DNA from: an uncultured Crocinitomix sp.
GTDB lineage: Bacteria; Bacteroidota; Bacteroidia; Flavobacteriales_D; Crocinitomicaceae
Length of the DNA: 64,000 nt
Reading direction: 5' to 3'
Assembly (NCBI GenBank): GCA_905478225.1
Contig: CAJQHR010000006.1
Coordinates: 62,001-126,000 of the forward strand
Below the pieces are notes generated by a model. It did no database searches and was not told the DNA's origin. It saw only the letters and a list, made by a program, of their open reading frames with translations. Positions 24,743 through 34,340 of the stretch are shown in pieces; the first letter of the stretch is position 1, and every line of letters begins with the position of its first letter. The translations under genes and the position numbers were made by a program.

Positions 24743-26137
24743 ATGTCATTTACAGAGAAATTCGCAGCGACGTATAAAAAATTACTGCCCACGCCATTTA
24801 CAATAGCGATCCTTCTCACCTTATTGACATTTATTCTCGCATTAATTTTTACCAAACCCAACGATACTGCAACTGGTGCCTATATTCTAGATTTGGCAGG
24901 ATTCTGGGAAAATGGCTTATGGAATGACGGTAAAGGCGGTCTCTATTTTGCCTTTCAAATGATGTTAATGCTGGTTTTAGGGCACATCATTGCCCTATCC
25001 AAGCCCATTTCGCTCGTTATTGACAGCTTACTGCGCCCATGCACGAATACAGCCAACACCGCATTTATTGTAACGTTTGCAACTATTCTGGTGAGTTTAT
25101 TTAACTGGGGCTTAGGATTGATATTTGGCGCTATACTAGCCCGAAAAGTAGGTGAAAAATTCTCCCGCGAAAATAAGCCCTTGAACTATCCTTTAATTGG
25201 TGCAGCAGCCTATGTGGGTTTAATGGTTTGGCACGGCGGAATATCCGGCTCAGCTCCCATCAAGGCCGCCGAAGAGGGAAATCTTAAAAACTTAGTTGAA
25301 AATGTTCCTAGAATCGATTTAGCCGCACTTCCTAATCAAGTGGGCATGAATGAAACCATCTTTTCAACCATGAACATTACGGTAACCATATTACTGCTAA
25401 TTTGTGTGCCGCTTTTTATGTTTTGGATTGGAAAACGAAGCTTTAAATTCGACAAGCTCCCTGAGCCAATTGTGGCAGTGGAGGTAGAAGAACAAAACCA
25501 TGAAGGAGCCGAGAAACTGGATCATTCGTCTATTTTTAGTTGGATTATTGGCGGAGTCATATTGCTGTATGCGTTTTATAAAGCCGCCATTTTGCCTGAA
25601 GAGTTGAGTTTGAAATTTCTAAATCCCAACTTCATCAATTTTACCCTACTCGGCGCCGCCATTTTGGTGCACAGAAACATAAGTAAATTTTTAGAAGCAG
25701 CCGGCGCCGCTATTTCGGGTGCAACCGGCATTCTACTACAATTCCCTCTTTATTTTGGGATACTTGGCCTAATGGTAGGCTCCGGGCTCATAGGACAACT
25801 TTCAGATGCTTTTGTCGCCTTTTCCTCCCCCGATAGTTTTCCAATTTTCAGCTTTTTTTCCGCTGGTTTAGTCAATGTTTTTGTGCCAAGTGGTGGCGGG
25901 CAATGGGCCGTTCAAGGACCAATAATCATTGCCTCAGCGCAAGAATTAGGGGTCTCTTATCCCAAAGCAATTATGGCACTTTCCTATGGGGATCAACTCA
26001 CCAATATGATTCAACCTTTTTGGGCTTTGCCTTTATTGGGAATTACAGGTTTAAAAGCCAAAGATATTCTTCCCTATACGCTTCTACTTTTCTTGGCAGG
26101 TGGTGCTATTTTCTTGTTGGGGCTTGCACTGTTTTAA
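24743..26137 (+). CDS. atoE: Short-chain fatty acid transporter (AtoE family)
   Basis: 464 residues from the ATG chosen at 24743 (MSFTEKFAATYKK); an upstream TTG would add 12 residues without gain. About 10-12 membrane segments run through the protein. Family marks are an early PTPFTIAILLT, NWGLGLIFGAILARKVG, VWHGGISGSAPIKAAE, a conserved FVPSGGGQWAVQGPI and YGDQLTNMIQPFWALPLLGI near the end. It imports short-chain fatty acids such as butyrate or acetoacetate at the inner membrane; the substrate is inferred from family. Single gene. Confidence 0.9.
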   Translation: MSFTEKFAATYKKLLPTPFTIAILLTLLTFILALIFTKPNDTATGAYILDLAGFWENGLWNDGKGGLYFAFQMMLMLVLGHIIALSKPISLVIDSLLRPCTNTANTAFIVTFATILVSLFNWGLGLIFGAILARKVGEKFSRENKPLNYPLIGAAAYVGLMVWHGGISGSAPIKAAEEGNLKNLVENVPRIDLAALPNQVGMNETIFSTMNITVTILLLICVPLFMFWIGKRSFKFDKLPEPIVAVEVEEQNHEGAEKLDHSSIFSWIIGGVILLYAFYKAAILPEELSLKFLNPNFINFTLLGAAILVHRNISKFLEAAGAAISGATGILLQFPLYFGILGLMVGSGLIGQLSDAFVAFSSPDSFPIFSFFSAGLVNVFVPSGGGQWAVQGPIIIASAQELGVSYPKAIMALSYGDQLTNMIQPFWALPLLGITGLKAKDILPYTLLLFLAGGAIFLLGLALF

Positions 26138-26241
26138 GATGAGTTGAAGAGCGTGCACATATTGAATATTAAACAATATTCGCAGCTTATGGGAAGCTTG
26201 GCGTTAATAAATCATTATTTTAGTCAGTCAAAACAATAATA

Positions 26242-26255
26242 AACCCCTTGGGGTT
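26242..26255. terminator. Short palindrome after the transporter gene
   Basis: AACCCCTTGGGGTT is a perfect 14-bp palindrome about 100 bp after the stop. It lacks a following T-run, so termination here is uncertain. Confidence 0.35.
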
Positions 26256-26291
26256 CACCTAACAAAACCTAATATTTAGCTAAACGTAAAA

Positions 26292-26630
26292 TTATGTGTG
26301 TAACGTCAGCGAAAAGTGAACTACTTTTTGAAAAGTGCCTTTATCAGGATCAAATTTTAATAGCCCTTGACTGCTCCTTCCAATCCACAACATTCCACCT
26401 GGTCCTTCAACAATTAAGCGTTTCTTATGCCTTGGTTGGCAGGGGGCAATGATATTTGTATATTCGAATTTGCCATAATTCCATTTTTGATGTTGAACTT
26501 CAAAACCGTAATTTTCGAACTACCTATCAATATAATCTGATGCGACTTTTAAAGATTCGGGGTTTCCAAAATTCCGAAATGGACAAATTCCTGTTAAGTA
26601 TTCTAAATGACGTAATAATTCTTTTTCCAT
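26292..26630 (-). pseudogene. Chimeric remnant: M28 peptidase start joined to a propeller repeat
   Basis: Minus strand from ATG at 26630: MEKELLRHLEYLTGICPFRN, then ESLKVASDYIDR, an in-frame TAG, and FENYGFEVQHQKWNYGKFEY, ITNIIAP...KKRLIVEG. This matches the start of M28-type aminopeptidases up to where the catalytic HYD motif should begin. Instead it continues in the same frame GPGGMLWIGRSSQGLLKFDP, which is a Reg_prop beta-propeller repeat from two-component hybrid sensors, and stops at 26292. So two unrelated genes were fused by deletion and then decayed. The remaining parts of the 820-bp gap (26138-26291, 26631-26904) show only an inverted repeat AAAGTCTTT/AAAGACTTT. Confidence 0.75.
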
Positions 26631-26904
26631 ATTGAGTTTTTAACAGCTTGCAACCTACGAAAAATATTATTTTTAAATAAAGGGTTACCTTTTTTTTATT
26701 CTGACATAAAGAGATGATATAAGCAAAAAGATTGGGTAAAATCTCAAAGTGGGAGGAGCTTGATCTCAATTCAAAAGTCTTTGATAACGATTAAAGACTT
26801 TGAATGACAATCGATACGGAAGAATAAAGTTTAAACAAATTTAAGTCTAACAATTTACCATTTAACGACCAAACAGCTCAAACAAAAAATATTCTTCCAC
26901 AAGA

Positions 26905-26940
26905 AAAAAGGCGTCTAGGTTTAATCTAGGCGCCTTTTTT
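26905..26940 (-). terminator. Terminator of the 611-aa T9SS gene
   Basis: AAAAAGGCG and CGCCTTTTT flank an inner CTAG/CTAG pairing, giving a long hairpin with T-runs on both strands. It lies 17 bp beyond the stop at 26958. Confidence 0.85.
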
Positions 26941-26957
26941 ACAATTATTATTTTTCG

Positions 26958-28793
26958 TTATTTCTTAACGAATTTTTTCACTTGTTTTCCTTTAGAATTT
27001 ACCAATTCAATAAAGTAAACTCCAGCAGTTAAATCGTCTATTGAAACAACAACTTGAGTTGTTCCGTTTACAGCACCAAGTTGAATTGTTTGCACAATTT
27101 TACCTGAAATATCAAGTAAATTGATAAGTGTATTTTCAGAATTATTTAAAGCTAAACTTACTTTTAATAAATCAGTAGCGGGGTTCGGATAAAGCGCAAA
27201 GAATTCCGCTTGCGTATCTTCATCAATACTTACCTCACCTTCGTTTAATCTAATGCGAACGATTGGTGCTAAACGGTTAAAGAATCCACGCGCTAAAAAC
27301 TCATCATCAAATCCTTGTACATTGTTGAATCCAATATCACCTTGGCGCTCAAAAATTGGCATTGGTCCATTTGAATATTGATAAGAACAGAACGTGTAAG
27401 TTGAAGTTGGTACAACGTCAAACTCTTCCATATCTAGTGTTACAACATTTCCGATATCTTCTGGCGTTAATGAATAATCATCTGTTTGATAAACTAATCC
27501 CCATTCGGCTCCACCTTCTGGGAATTCCCAAATCGCTCCTAAGATTACTTCTCCTTCATTCTCTGAATGATTTGCGATTTTAATTTCCATAGCAGTTACA
27601 ATATCCTCCGTCATAAACGTCATTAAGTTTCCGAAATAACCTTCACCTGTTTTTAGAGGCCAGTTTACTGTTTCCACAACAGGACCTTCGTCGTAATCCA
27701 ATGCCATGGTAAATTCTGTTAACCAGAAATGATCATCTTCAGCATCATTATCCGCCTCAGCGTCATCTTCATCATCTGCATATGCAGACCATGAAACGGT
27801 ATAGTTTCCAACTACGTCAGGAGTATAGCCAGTTGCTTGCAATAATGTGTCTTGTTCTCCATTAAATAAAGATGCAATTGCGTCATCTGAAGTTCCAGAC
27901 GCTACTTCTGTCCCGCCAGGTCCAGTAATTGAATAGCTAAAACGCACGTTTGTTTGCTCTATATGTCCAATGTTTTTGATAATACCTCCAACAACAAATT
28001 CTCTTGCATGTAATTCAGGCACTTGCGAAAATACAAGTCCACCATCATAATTTCTGTATGTGGTTAACATCATAATATCCGATTCGTTGATGTCTTCAAC
28101 TTGAACATTATCGATTTGCCATCCATAATTCCAAGCGCCGTCCCAACGGAAACGAATCCAGACCGTTCCTTCATCTCCAGCAATGAAATCAGTGATGTCC
28201 CATGATACTATTTCAGGATTTTCCCGAGCCTCACGCCCAACACCTTCGTTAATCTCAATCTCCGTCCAAGAATCACCGCCATCAGTTGAGACACCAATAT
28301 AGCAATGATCTGAAGTTTCAGCAGGTTGCCATTCTGCAAAAAACTGCTCAAATGTTAAAGCAACAAATTCTCCAGCAGCATCACTTAAATCAAGCATTGG
28401 AGATGTTAAAGTTGCTTCTTCAGCAACATCATAACTTGTTCCATCACCGTCAGAATCAATAATTACCCATTGTGTAGGAGTAGACGAAGCTAATACAGGA
28501 ATTTGAAATGTGTTTTCAGGATCATTTTCGTGCCCGGTGTCTGTTAATTTGAAGCCTGCAGGGCCGGTTGCAATTGCATCTTCCCATCCGCCGAATCCAG
28601 CATCAAAGTCTTCAGAATAATAGATTGCTCTATCTGCGTCTGCATCAGCCGCTCTATTATCAATAGTAGTAATAGCATTGGGTGCATACTTTTCGTTTGG
28701 CGCATAAGTATAATTGTTGCTCATAAAAGGAGCTTGTGCAAATGTACATCCCGCCAAAAGGAGAGCCCCCGCTAAAGTGTATAATTTTTCCAT
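26958..28793 (-). CDS. Secreted T9SS protein with a jelly-roll domain
   Basis: 611 residues. Signal peptide to about residue 20 (GCTFAQ). A region at about 60-235 shows EDFDAGFGGWEDA, LTSPMLDLS and WQIDNVQVEDI, typical of a MAM/jelly-roll adhesion domain that binds glycans or proteins. A beta-sandwich middle (about 240-500) follows, with an acidic DDEDDAEADNDAEDDH stretch. The C-terminus is a type A sorting domain: LYPNPATDLLKVSL ... LDISGKIVQTI ... AGVYFIEL ... KKFVKK. Exported across the outer membrane and probably anchored there. Confidence 0.87.
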   Translation of the reverse strand: MEKLYTLAGALLLAGCTFAQAPFMSNNYTYAPNEKYAPNAITTIDNRAADADADRAIYYSEDFDAGFGGWEDAIATGPAGFKLTDTGHENDPENTFQIPVLASSTPTQWVIIDSDGDGTSYDVAEEATLTSPMLDLSDAAGEFVALTFEQFFAEWQPAETSDHCYIGVSTDGGDSWTEIEINEGVGREARENPEIVSWDITDFIAGDEGTVWIRFRWDGAWNYGWQIDNVQVEDINESDIMMLTTYRNYDGGLVFSQVPELHAREFVVGGIIKNIGHIEQTNVRFSYSITGPGGTEVASGTSDDAIASLFNGEQDTLLQATGYTPDVVGNYTVSWSAYADDEDDAEADNDAEDDHFWLTEFTMALDYDEGPVVETVNWPLKTGEGYFGNLMTFMTEDIVTAMEIKIANHSENEGEVILGAIWEFPEGGAEWGLVYQTDDYSLTPEDIGNVVTLDMEEFDVVPTSTYTFCSYQYSNGPMPIFERQGDIGFNNVQGFDDEFLARGFFNRLAPIVRIRLNEGEVSIDEDTQAEFFALYPNPATDLLKVSLALNNSENTLINLLDISGKIVQTIQLGAVNGTTQVVVSIDDLTAGVYFIELVNSKGKQVKKFVKK

Positions 28794-28814
28794 GAAATTT
28801 ATTTAAAATTCGGT

Positions 28815-28846
28815 TAAAGGTATAAAAATTGAATCAGTCAAGCAAA
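28815..28846 (-). promoter_or_regulatory. Probable promoter of the 611-aa T9SS gene
   Basis: The minus strand reads TTTG (28846-28843), 20 bp, then TACCTTTA (28822-28815), one mismatch from TAnnTTTG, about 22 bp upstream of the ATG. Confidence 0.6.
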
Positions 28847-28921
28847 ATAAAGGGCATAACAAAATAGCGGCAATTATTTAAGTGCTAAGGAATTCGATTA
28901 AACGGCAATAAAGGTTAGAAA

Positions 28922-31801
28922 CTAAACTGTAGTTTCTAAGTAGGCTTCAATTGGCAAACAGCTACAAACTAAATTTCTATCTCCATAGGCGTTATCCACT
29001 CTTCTTACGGGGGAGAAGTATTTAGAAGATCCTAAATAATTCGCTGGGTATGCCGCCTCTTTTCTAGAGTAAGGGAATTCCCAATTATCAGCAATTAAGC
29101 ATGCTGCCGTGTGTGGCGCATTGTGCAACAAATTGTTTTCATGATCCAAGCCAAGTGTTCTAATGTTTTCAATTTCTTTACGAATTGAAATCATTGCTTC
29201 AATGAAACGGTCTAGTTCCGCTTGATCTTCACTTTCAGTTGGTTCAATCATCAATGTATTGGCAACTGGAAAAGAAACAGTAGGTGCATGGAATCCATAA
29301 TCAATTAAACGCTTGGCGATATCGCCAGCTTCAACCCCTGTATCTCTTTTGAAATCGCGGCAATCCGCAATCATTTCATGAGCAATAGTCCCGTTTGCTC
29401 CAGTATATAAAATTGGATAATGTGGCGCAAGTTTTACTCTTAGATAGTTTGCGTTTAGTATCGCAATTTCTGTTGAATCTTTTAATCCATCTGCACCTAA
29501 CATTTTAATGTAGCCGTATGAAATAAGAGAAACTAAAGCGCTACCATATTTTGCGCCAGATATAGATCTGATTTCTTTGTCTGCGTCTGCTGGGTTTGCG
29601 TTTGGATTACCTGGAATAAACGGAACTAAGTGTTTTGCAACACCAATTGGCCCCATTCCAGGTCCACCACCACCATGCGGTATAGCGAATGTTTTGTGTA
29701 AGTTTAAGTGACAAACATCTGCTCCAATATTCCCTGGATTTGTTAATCCAACTTGGGCGTTCATATTGGCGCCGTCCATATACACTTGTCCACCATTCTC
29801 ATGAATGATAGAGGTAATTTCAATAATTGACTCTTCATAAACACCGTGAGTTGACGGGTATGTCACCATTAATGCTGATAATTGCTCTTTGTGTAATTCT
29901 GCTTTTTCACGTAAATCCGCAACATCAATATTTCCGTTTTCATCACACTTAGTCACAACTACTTTCATGCCCGCCATAACAGCAGAAGCAGGATTGGTTC
30001 CATGTGCAGATGAAGGAATTAAACAAATATTCCGATCATGATCACCGTTGGCTTGATGATATGCACGAATCACCATAAGTCCAGCATACTCACCTTGAGC
30101 GCCTGAGTTAGGTTGCATTGACATTCCAGCAAAGCCTGTAATTTCACAAAGGGCAGTAGCCAATTCTGCTAAAATACCTTCGTATCCTGCAACTTGATTT
30201 GCAGGTGTGTGCGGATGAACATTTGCAAATTCAGGCCAGGATAATGGAATCAATTCTGAAGCCGCGTTCAGCTTCATAGTGCAAGAACCTAGGGCAATCA
30301 TTGAATGAACCAATGAAATATCCTTGTTTTCTAGACTCTTGATATAACGCATCATCTTCGTTTCAGAGTGATGTGAGGCGAAAACTGGAAAGTCTAAAAT
30401 CTGATCGGAGCGAAGTAAACCAGCATCCAATGGACATTTTTCTGATTTCCATTCTTTACCTACTGTAATGGCGTCTTTACCATTTGCAGCGGCAAATACG
30501 TTGATTAATGTTTCTAAATCAGCTTCAGTAATAGACTCGTCAATTGAAATAGTCACCTCCATATCATTTACATAACGCAAATTAATAGAAGCCATTTCAG
30601 CCGCGTTTTTTAATTCCGAAGTTGTGAGTCCTCCTGGCATTTGAATATGTATTGTGTCAAAATAACTGCCATTTAACGAGGTGTAACCTAGTGCCGTTAA
30701 TTTATTTTCGGCGTATACTGCTTTTAAATGCATTTCAACCGCAATGTTTGTTAAATGCGCAGGTCCATGATATACAGCATACATACTTGCCATAATTGCT
30801 AATAAGGCTTGCGCTGTGCAAATATTTGAAGTTGCTTTGTCCCTTTTTATATGTTGCTCTCTCGTTTGCAAGGCCATTCTTAAGGCTTGGTTTCCTTCAA
30901 CATCAACAGAAATTCCGATAATTCTTCCAGGAATCTGTCTTTTATAATCTTCTCTAGTAGCAAAATAAGCTGCGTGAGGCCCACCCATTCCCATAGGTAC
31001 GCCAAAGCGCTGCGTGTTTCCATATACCGCATCCGCTCCACAATCGCCTGGAGGTGTTAGAACCACCAATGCCATAATATCTGCTGCAACTCCTACTTTA
31101 ATGTCGAAGGCATGTGCGTTTTCAATAAACTCAGAAAGGTAGGCTACTTTACCAAACGTATCAGGGTATTGAAGTGAAATACCAAAGTATTCATCAGTTG
31201 GCTTAAAATTTTCAGGACTATCTAAAACGATTTCGATTCCCATTCCATCAGCTCGTCCCATTACTACATCAATGGTTTGTGCGTAGCTGTTACTAGATAG
31301 GAAGAATTTATTTACACCAGATTTCTTTTGATCGCGACTTCTAAGATTGAAGAACATGATCATAGCTTCCGCGGCGGCAGTTGCTTCATCTAATAAGGAG
31401 GCATTTGCCAAATCCATTTTAGTTAAATCAGCACACATGGTTTGAAAGTTCAACAGTGCTTCTAATCTTCCTTGTGCAATTTCAGCTTGGTATGGCGTAT
31501 AGGCTGTATACCATCCTGGATTTTCAAAAATGTTTCTCAAGTTAACACTTGGCACATTTGTTCCGTAATATCCTTGACCTAAAAAGTTGGTGTACAATTG
31601 GTTTTTTGCTCCCATCTCCTTCATGTGCGATAAGTACTCGCATTCGGTCATTGCCGGTTTCATGTTCAATGGGTTTGCCAAACGAATTTGACTAGGAACT
31701 GTTTTATCAATTAATTCATCAATTGAATTAACTCCTACTGCCGCAAGCATATCCGTTCTTTCGGAAGCGTTTGGACCAACATGTCTATCTTGAAATTTCA
31801 T
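28922..31801 (-). CDS. gcvP: Glycine dehydrogenase (decarboxylating), P-protein
   Basis: PLP enzyme of the glycine cleavage system, which decarboxylates glycine and passes the aminomethyl group to the H-protein. 959 residues, the long fused (alpha-beta) form. The start has FQDRHVGPNASERTDML and QIRLANPLNM. The middle has GSCTMKLNAASELIPLSWPE, and the PLP lysine motif is NLHKTFAIPHGGGGPGMGP. It ends RRVDNAYGDRNLVCSCLP. It is transcribed alone, with a -7 box upstream; gcvT and gcvH are not in this window. Confidence 0.98.
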   Translation of the reverse strand: MKFQDRHVGPNASERTDMLAAVGVNSIDELIDKTVPSQIRLANPLNMKPAMTECEYLSHMKEMGAKNQLYTNFLGQGYYGTNVPSVNLRNIFENPGWYTAYTPYQAEIAQGRLEALLNFQTMCADLTKMDLANASLLDEATAAAEAMIMFFNLRSRDQKKSGVNKFFLSSNSYAQTIDVVMGRADGMGIEIVLDSPENFKPTDEYFGISLQYPDTFGKVAYLSEFIENAHAFDIKVGVAADIMALVVLTPPGDCGADAVYGNTQRFGVPMGMGGPHAAYFATREDYKRQIPGRIIGISVDVEGNQALRMALQTREQHIKRDKATSNICTAQALLAIMASMYAVYHGPAHLTNIAVEMHLKAVYAENKLTALGYTSLNGSYFDTIHIQMPGGLTTSELKNAAEMASINLRYVNDMEVTISIDESITEADLETLINVFAAANGKDAITVGKEWKSEKCPLDAGLLRSDQILDFPVFASHHSETKMMRYIKSLENKDISLVHSMIALGSCTMKLNAASELIPLSWPEFANVHPHTPANQVAGYEGILAELATALCEITGFAGMSMQPNSGAQGEYAGLMVIRAYHQANGDHDRNICLIPSSAHGTNPASAVMAGMKVVVTKCDENGNIDVADLREKAELHKEQLSALMVTYPSTHGVYEESIIEITSIIHENGGQVYMDGANMNAQVGLTNPGNIGADVCHLNLHKTFAIPHGGGGPGMGPIGVAKHLVPFIPGNPNANPADADKEIRSISGAKYGSALVSLISYGYIKMLGADGLKDSTEIAILNANYLRVKLAPHYPILYTGANGTIAHEMIADCRDFKRDTGVEAGDIAKRLIDYGFHAPTVSFPVANTLMIEPTESEDQAELDRFIEAMISIRKEIENIRTLGLDHENNLLHNAPHTAACLIADNWEFPYSRKEAAYPANYLGSSKYFSPVRRVDNAYGDRNLVCSCLPIEAYLETTV

Positions 31802-31840
31802 CTAATCTAAATTTTTTAAAGTAGTGTGCGTAAAGCCTCA

Positions 31841-31848
31841 CAAATATA
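31841..31848 (-). promoter_or_regulatory. -7 element of gcvP
   Basis: The minus strand reads TATATTTG, an exact TAnnTTTG match, giving a leader of about 35 nt. Confidence 0.6.
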
Positions 31849-31987
31849 AATAGATTGAATTGAAAAATGTTCAAATTTGTAGTGATATTAACTGAATACT
31901 CTTGGAATGTTATAAAAAGATGTTTTCTGTCAGTAAATTAGTTTTCAATTGAAAGGTTCATTCTGAGTCAAATATGAATCAGTGCAA

Positions 31988-32590
31988 CTAGTTTCCCGTT
32001 TTTATATCGCAGAGATTTACTGTCCATATGATTTTTTCGGTCGTTCCAAAAGCCTTCGTTTTTCGACTTAATGTAACGCCAACTAGTTTATTTTCTACAA
32101 TAGTATTTGTTACATTGCCTGCTTGGTCATAACACGTTAAAGTTTGCGTGTAAGAAATTGTACCTGAATAGTCTCCTGATTCCAAAACGGTTAATTCGTC
32201 TTGTAAAATAATATCGCTTGCCACACCTTCAATTTCGTGGAATTTTGTTTCGTAAACGGCTTTAAAAAAATCACTAATCATAAGTAAACTATCCGAGCCT
32301 GAAATAATACTATCATTAACCAGACAGTTACTAGAATTAAACAAAGTCATAGCCGATTTTTGAGAGTGAAGGCGCAATTTTTCATCTAAGTCTTTATTGG
32401 AAATTAACTGGATATAATTACAATAATCGACCACTTTTTGTTTGGCGCGTGCTTCAAAAGCAGCCACATTTCCTTCGCCCAAAGTAGATTTGCTAAAATC
32501 ATTTTCTAAGTTGGCATTGTTATTCATACTGGCCTGTCCAAAACAGAGTGCCTTACTAAATATGAATGTTATTATTACTACTGTTTTCAT
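31988..32590 (-). CDS. Secreted protein of unknown function
   Basis: 200 residues with a Sec signal (MKTVVIITFIFSKALCFGQ). The mature part has a helical front (VAAFEARAKQKVVDYCNYIQ), a loop, then beta strands ending LSRKTKAFGTTEKIIWTVNL. The strand pattern and length resemble a cystatin/NTF2-like fold, but I do not recognise it. It lies 10 bp after a 43-codon frame on the same strand. Confidence 0.65.
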   Translation of the reverse strand: MKTVVIITFIFSKALCFGQASMNNNANLENDFSKSTLGEGNVAAFEARAKQKVVDYCNYIQLISNKDLDEKLRLHSQKSAMTLFNSSNCLVNDSIISGSDSLLMISDFFKAVYETKFHEIEGVASDIILQDELTVLESGDYSGTISYTQTLTCYDQAGNVTNTIVENKLVGVTLSRKTKAFGTTEKIIWTVNLCDIKTGN

Positions 32591-32600
32591 AATTAATGTT

Positions 32601-32732
32601 TTATTTTTGAATGAATCGTAGGCTTATAATTTCGTCGTCTTTATAAATCGTTTCAATAATTTCAATATCCCCTAAACTTTTAAGCGGCGTAGAGAGTTTG
32701 TCTATAAATTCAGTTTTATTATACATTTCCAT
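32601..32732 (-). pseudogene. Small frame, probably the 3' remnant of a larger gene
   Basis: From the ATG at 32732 the frame encodes 43 residues (MEMYNKTEFIDKLSTPLKSL ... IISLRFIQK) and stops 10 bp before the next gene. The frame is open further upstream (FQITNTNTG precedes the Met) until about 32762, where it runs into the oppositely oriented gene. It therefore looks like the C-terminal end of a gene whose front was lost. It could instead be a genuine 43-residue protein. Confidence 0.45.
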
Positions 32733-32763
32733 TCCTGTATTTGTATTCGTTATTTGAAAAATA

Positions 32764-33510
32764 ATGGCGGGTATTGTTCTATCGCAGGCATCCGGAAACC
32801 AAGTGTGTGGAAATAATAACAACAACACCTATTACGCGCAACTGCCACAAATTCAAAAACGCGGCATAGTAACAACCGATTCAACGCTACTGATTAGTGT
32901 AAATTTGCTATTGAATAAGGAGGCAGATGGATATCTCATAACAGTAGGAACCAATCAGGAAGCAGAAACAGTACTTGAATGTAATAAACTTATAAATGCG
33001 AGAATCAACAATTTAATTGGTCAACTTGAGCCTTTCGGGGTAGAAGAAAAGGGTATTTATGTCGACTTTATCTCACAAACAAAAGTATTTGATTATGAGG
33101 TAGGAGAGAAACAAGCAACCGAGTTTCAAAACGGTTATGAAATTAAAAAGAACATCAATATTAAAATTAATGAGATTGAATATATTGATCAATTAATTGA
33201 ATTGGCTTCCGTTCAAGAGATTTATGATGAGATGAATGCAGTTGAAACAATCGGAAGATCGCGAATATTAGGAGATAATTTTTATGCTGTATCTCCTAAA
33301 ACTCAATATAAAAAGTATCAAGCCTTCGAGGCTTCACAGTTGGATGTATACAGAGGGTATAATAATTCTGAGAGTTGTGCGCGCACTGAAAAGCGAAAAA
33401 ACACCACGTTTTATTACGAGGGAGTGCCAACCGGAGGTTTTGAAAAAATCATCAACCCCAATCAACCAAAAATTGGACTGCAATATGTTTTTAGTTTAAA
33501 TATGATCTAG
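32764..33510 (+). CDS. SIMPL-like (DUF541) protein with a truncated signal
   Basis: 248 residues. The body (DSTLLISVNLLLNKEADGYL, AETVLECNKLINARINNLIG, VDFISQTKVFDYEV, QNGYEIKKNINIKI, LIELASVQEIYDE) has the layout of SIMPL-domain periplasmic proteins, though this assignment is tentative. The N-terminus MAGIVLSQASGNQ looks like only the last third of a signal peptide, and a stop (TGA) lies just upstream. The 5' end seems to have been lost at about 32762 where the minus-strand remnant meets it. The product may be mislocalised or the gene unexpressed. Confidence 0.6.
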   Translation: MAGIVLSQASGNQVCGNNNNNTYYAQLPQIQKRGIVTTDSTLLISVNLLLNKEADGYLITVGTNQEAETVLECNKLINARINNLIGQLEPFGVEEKGIYVDFISQTKVFDYEVGEKQATEFQNGYEIKKNINIKINEIEYIDQLIELASVQEIYDEMNAVETIGRSRILGDNFYAVSPKTQYKKYQAFEASQLDVYRGYNNSESCARTEKRKNTTFYYEGVPTGGFEKIINPNQPKIGLQYVFSLNMI

Positions 33511-33636
33511 AATAAATGATTGTTGCTTATTTAATGAACAATCAACATTTGGTTTTCGATAAAAAGCAGCACAATAAGAATTACTATCAAAATAAATCGC
33601 CAACTTTATAAGCACAAAGAAATAAAATTGGCTAGA

Positions 33637-34335
33637 ATGAGCATTAAAGCAAAACTTGCAAGTATTTTAATGGTAATGGTATCCTTTGCGTCCATGGGGC
33701 AAGGTGAACAGGATTCTATTATTTTGTTAAATGGGCGGGTATTTCATGGTCCAGTTACAGCTGTAAGTGATGGGTTTTTGAAATATAAAGAAACGCCAAA
33801 AAAGGGCGCCCCTTTTACCGGTTCATTCGAGACTTATCGTGTATTCTCGTATACTCAAAACGGGAATGAAACCATACTTTATAAACAAGATGATCAAAGC
33901 GATAATTATTTAACGGTTGATGAAGCGCGCAATGCGACTTTAGGAAGTTATGATGCCCGGCAAACATTTAAACCAAGATTTGTATTTTGGTCGAGTTTTG
34001 CTTTAGGATATGGCATGTCTTTATTTGACACTTATTTATTACAAAAAACAGTTGATCATCCCGATTATTTTGGGGAACATACATCTCCAGGGTTTTTAAA
34101 ATCTCAACCAACATTTCTGCCCATTGTTGCGCCTCTAGTTTTGTCCGCAGCTTGGACCTTTCCGAGTTTCAAAATTAGAGAAAAGCAAATCATCCAAACC
34201 CATTTGTTAAATGACGAAAGTTACTATAGAGGATACCACAGAGTAGCCCGCCAAAAACGGATCTTTGCCGCTTTAAAAGGCAGTTTAATTGGAATTGGTG
34301 CAGGCCTAGTAACCTATGCTGTGTTTAAACCTTAA
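33637..34335 (+). CDS. Membrane-associated protein of unknown function
   Basis: 232 residues from the ATG at 33637 (an upstream TTG would add three). A Sec signal or anchor (MSIKAKLASILMVMVSFASMGQ) is followed by a small beta domain (IILLNGRVFHGPV, GSFETYRVFSYT). The C-terminal half has two or three weak membrane segments (FVFWSSFALGYGMS, LPIVAPLVLSAAW, GSLIGIGAGLVTYAVF). No family is recognised. It precedes the UbiA-like gene by 5 bp, so the two are likely co-transcribed. Confidence 0.7.
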   Translation: MSIKAKLASILMVMVSFASMGQGEQDSIILLNGRVFHGPVTAVSDGFLKYKETPKKGAPFTGSFETYRVFSYTQNGNETILYKQDDQSDNYLTVDEARNATLGSYDARQTFKPRFVFWSSFALGYGMSLFDTYLLQKTVDHPDYFGEHTSPGFLKSQPTFLPIVAPLVLSAAWTFPSFKIREKQIIQTHLLNDESYYRGYHRVARQKRIFAALKGSLIGIGAGLVTYAVFKP

Positions 34336-34340
34336 TCACC

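Noticed and set aside
25450-25475. ttcgacaagctc followed by ctgagcc as a second dispersed repeat copy
   Set aside because: It is inside the transporter gene and is explained by the codons for FDKLPEP.
26242-26255. Similarity of AACCCCTTGGGG to the phage T7 terminator
   Set aside because: Only the short palindrome matches; there is no T-run and no other phage sequence nearby.
26527-26769. 80-aa minus-strand open frame
   Set aside because: It overlaps the M28/propeller remnant in another frame and has no protein-like features.
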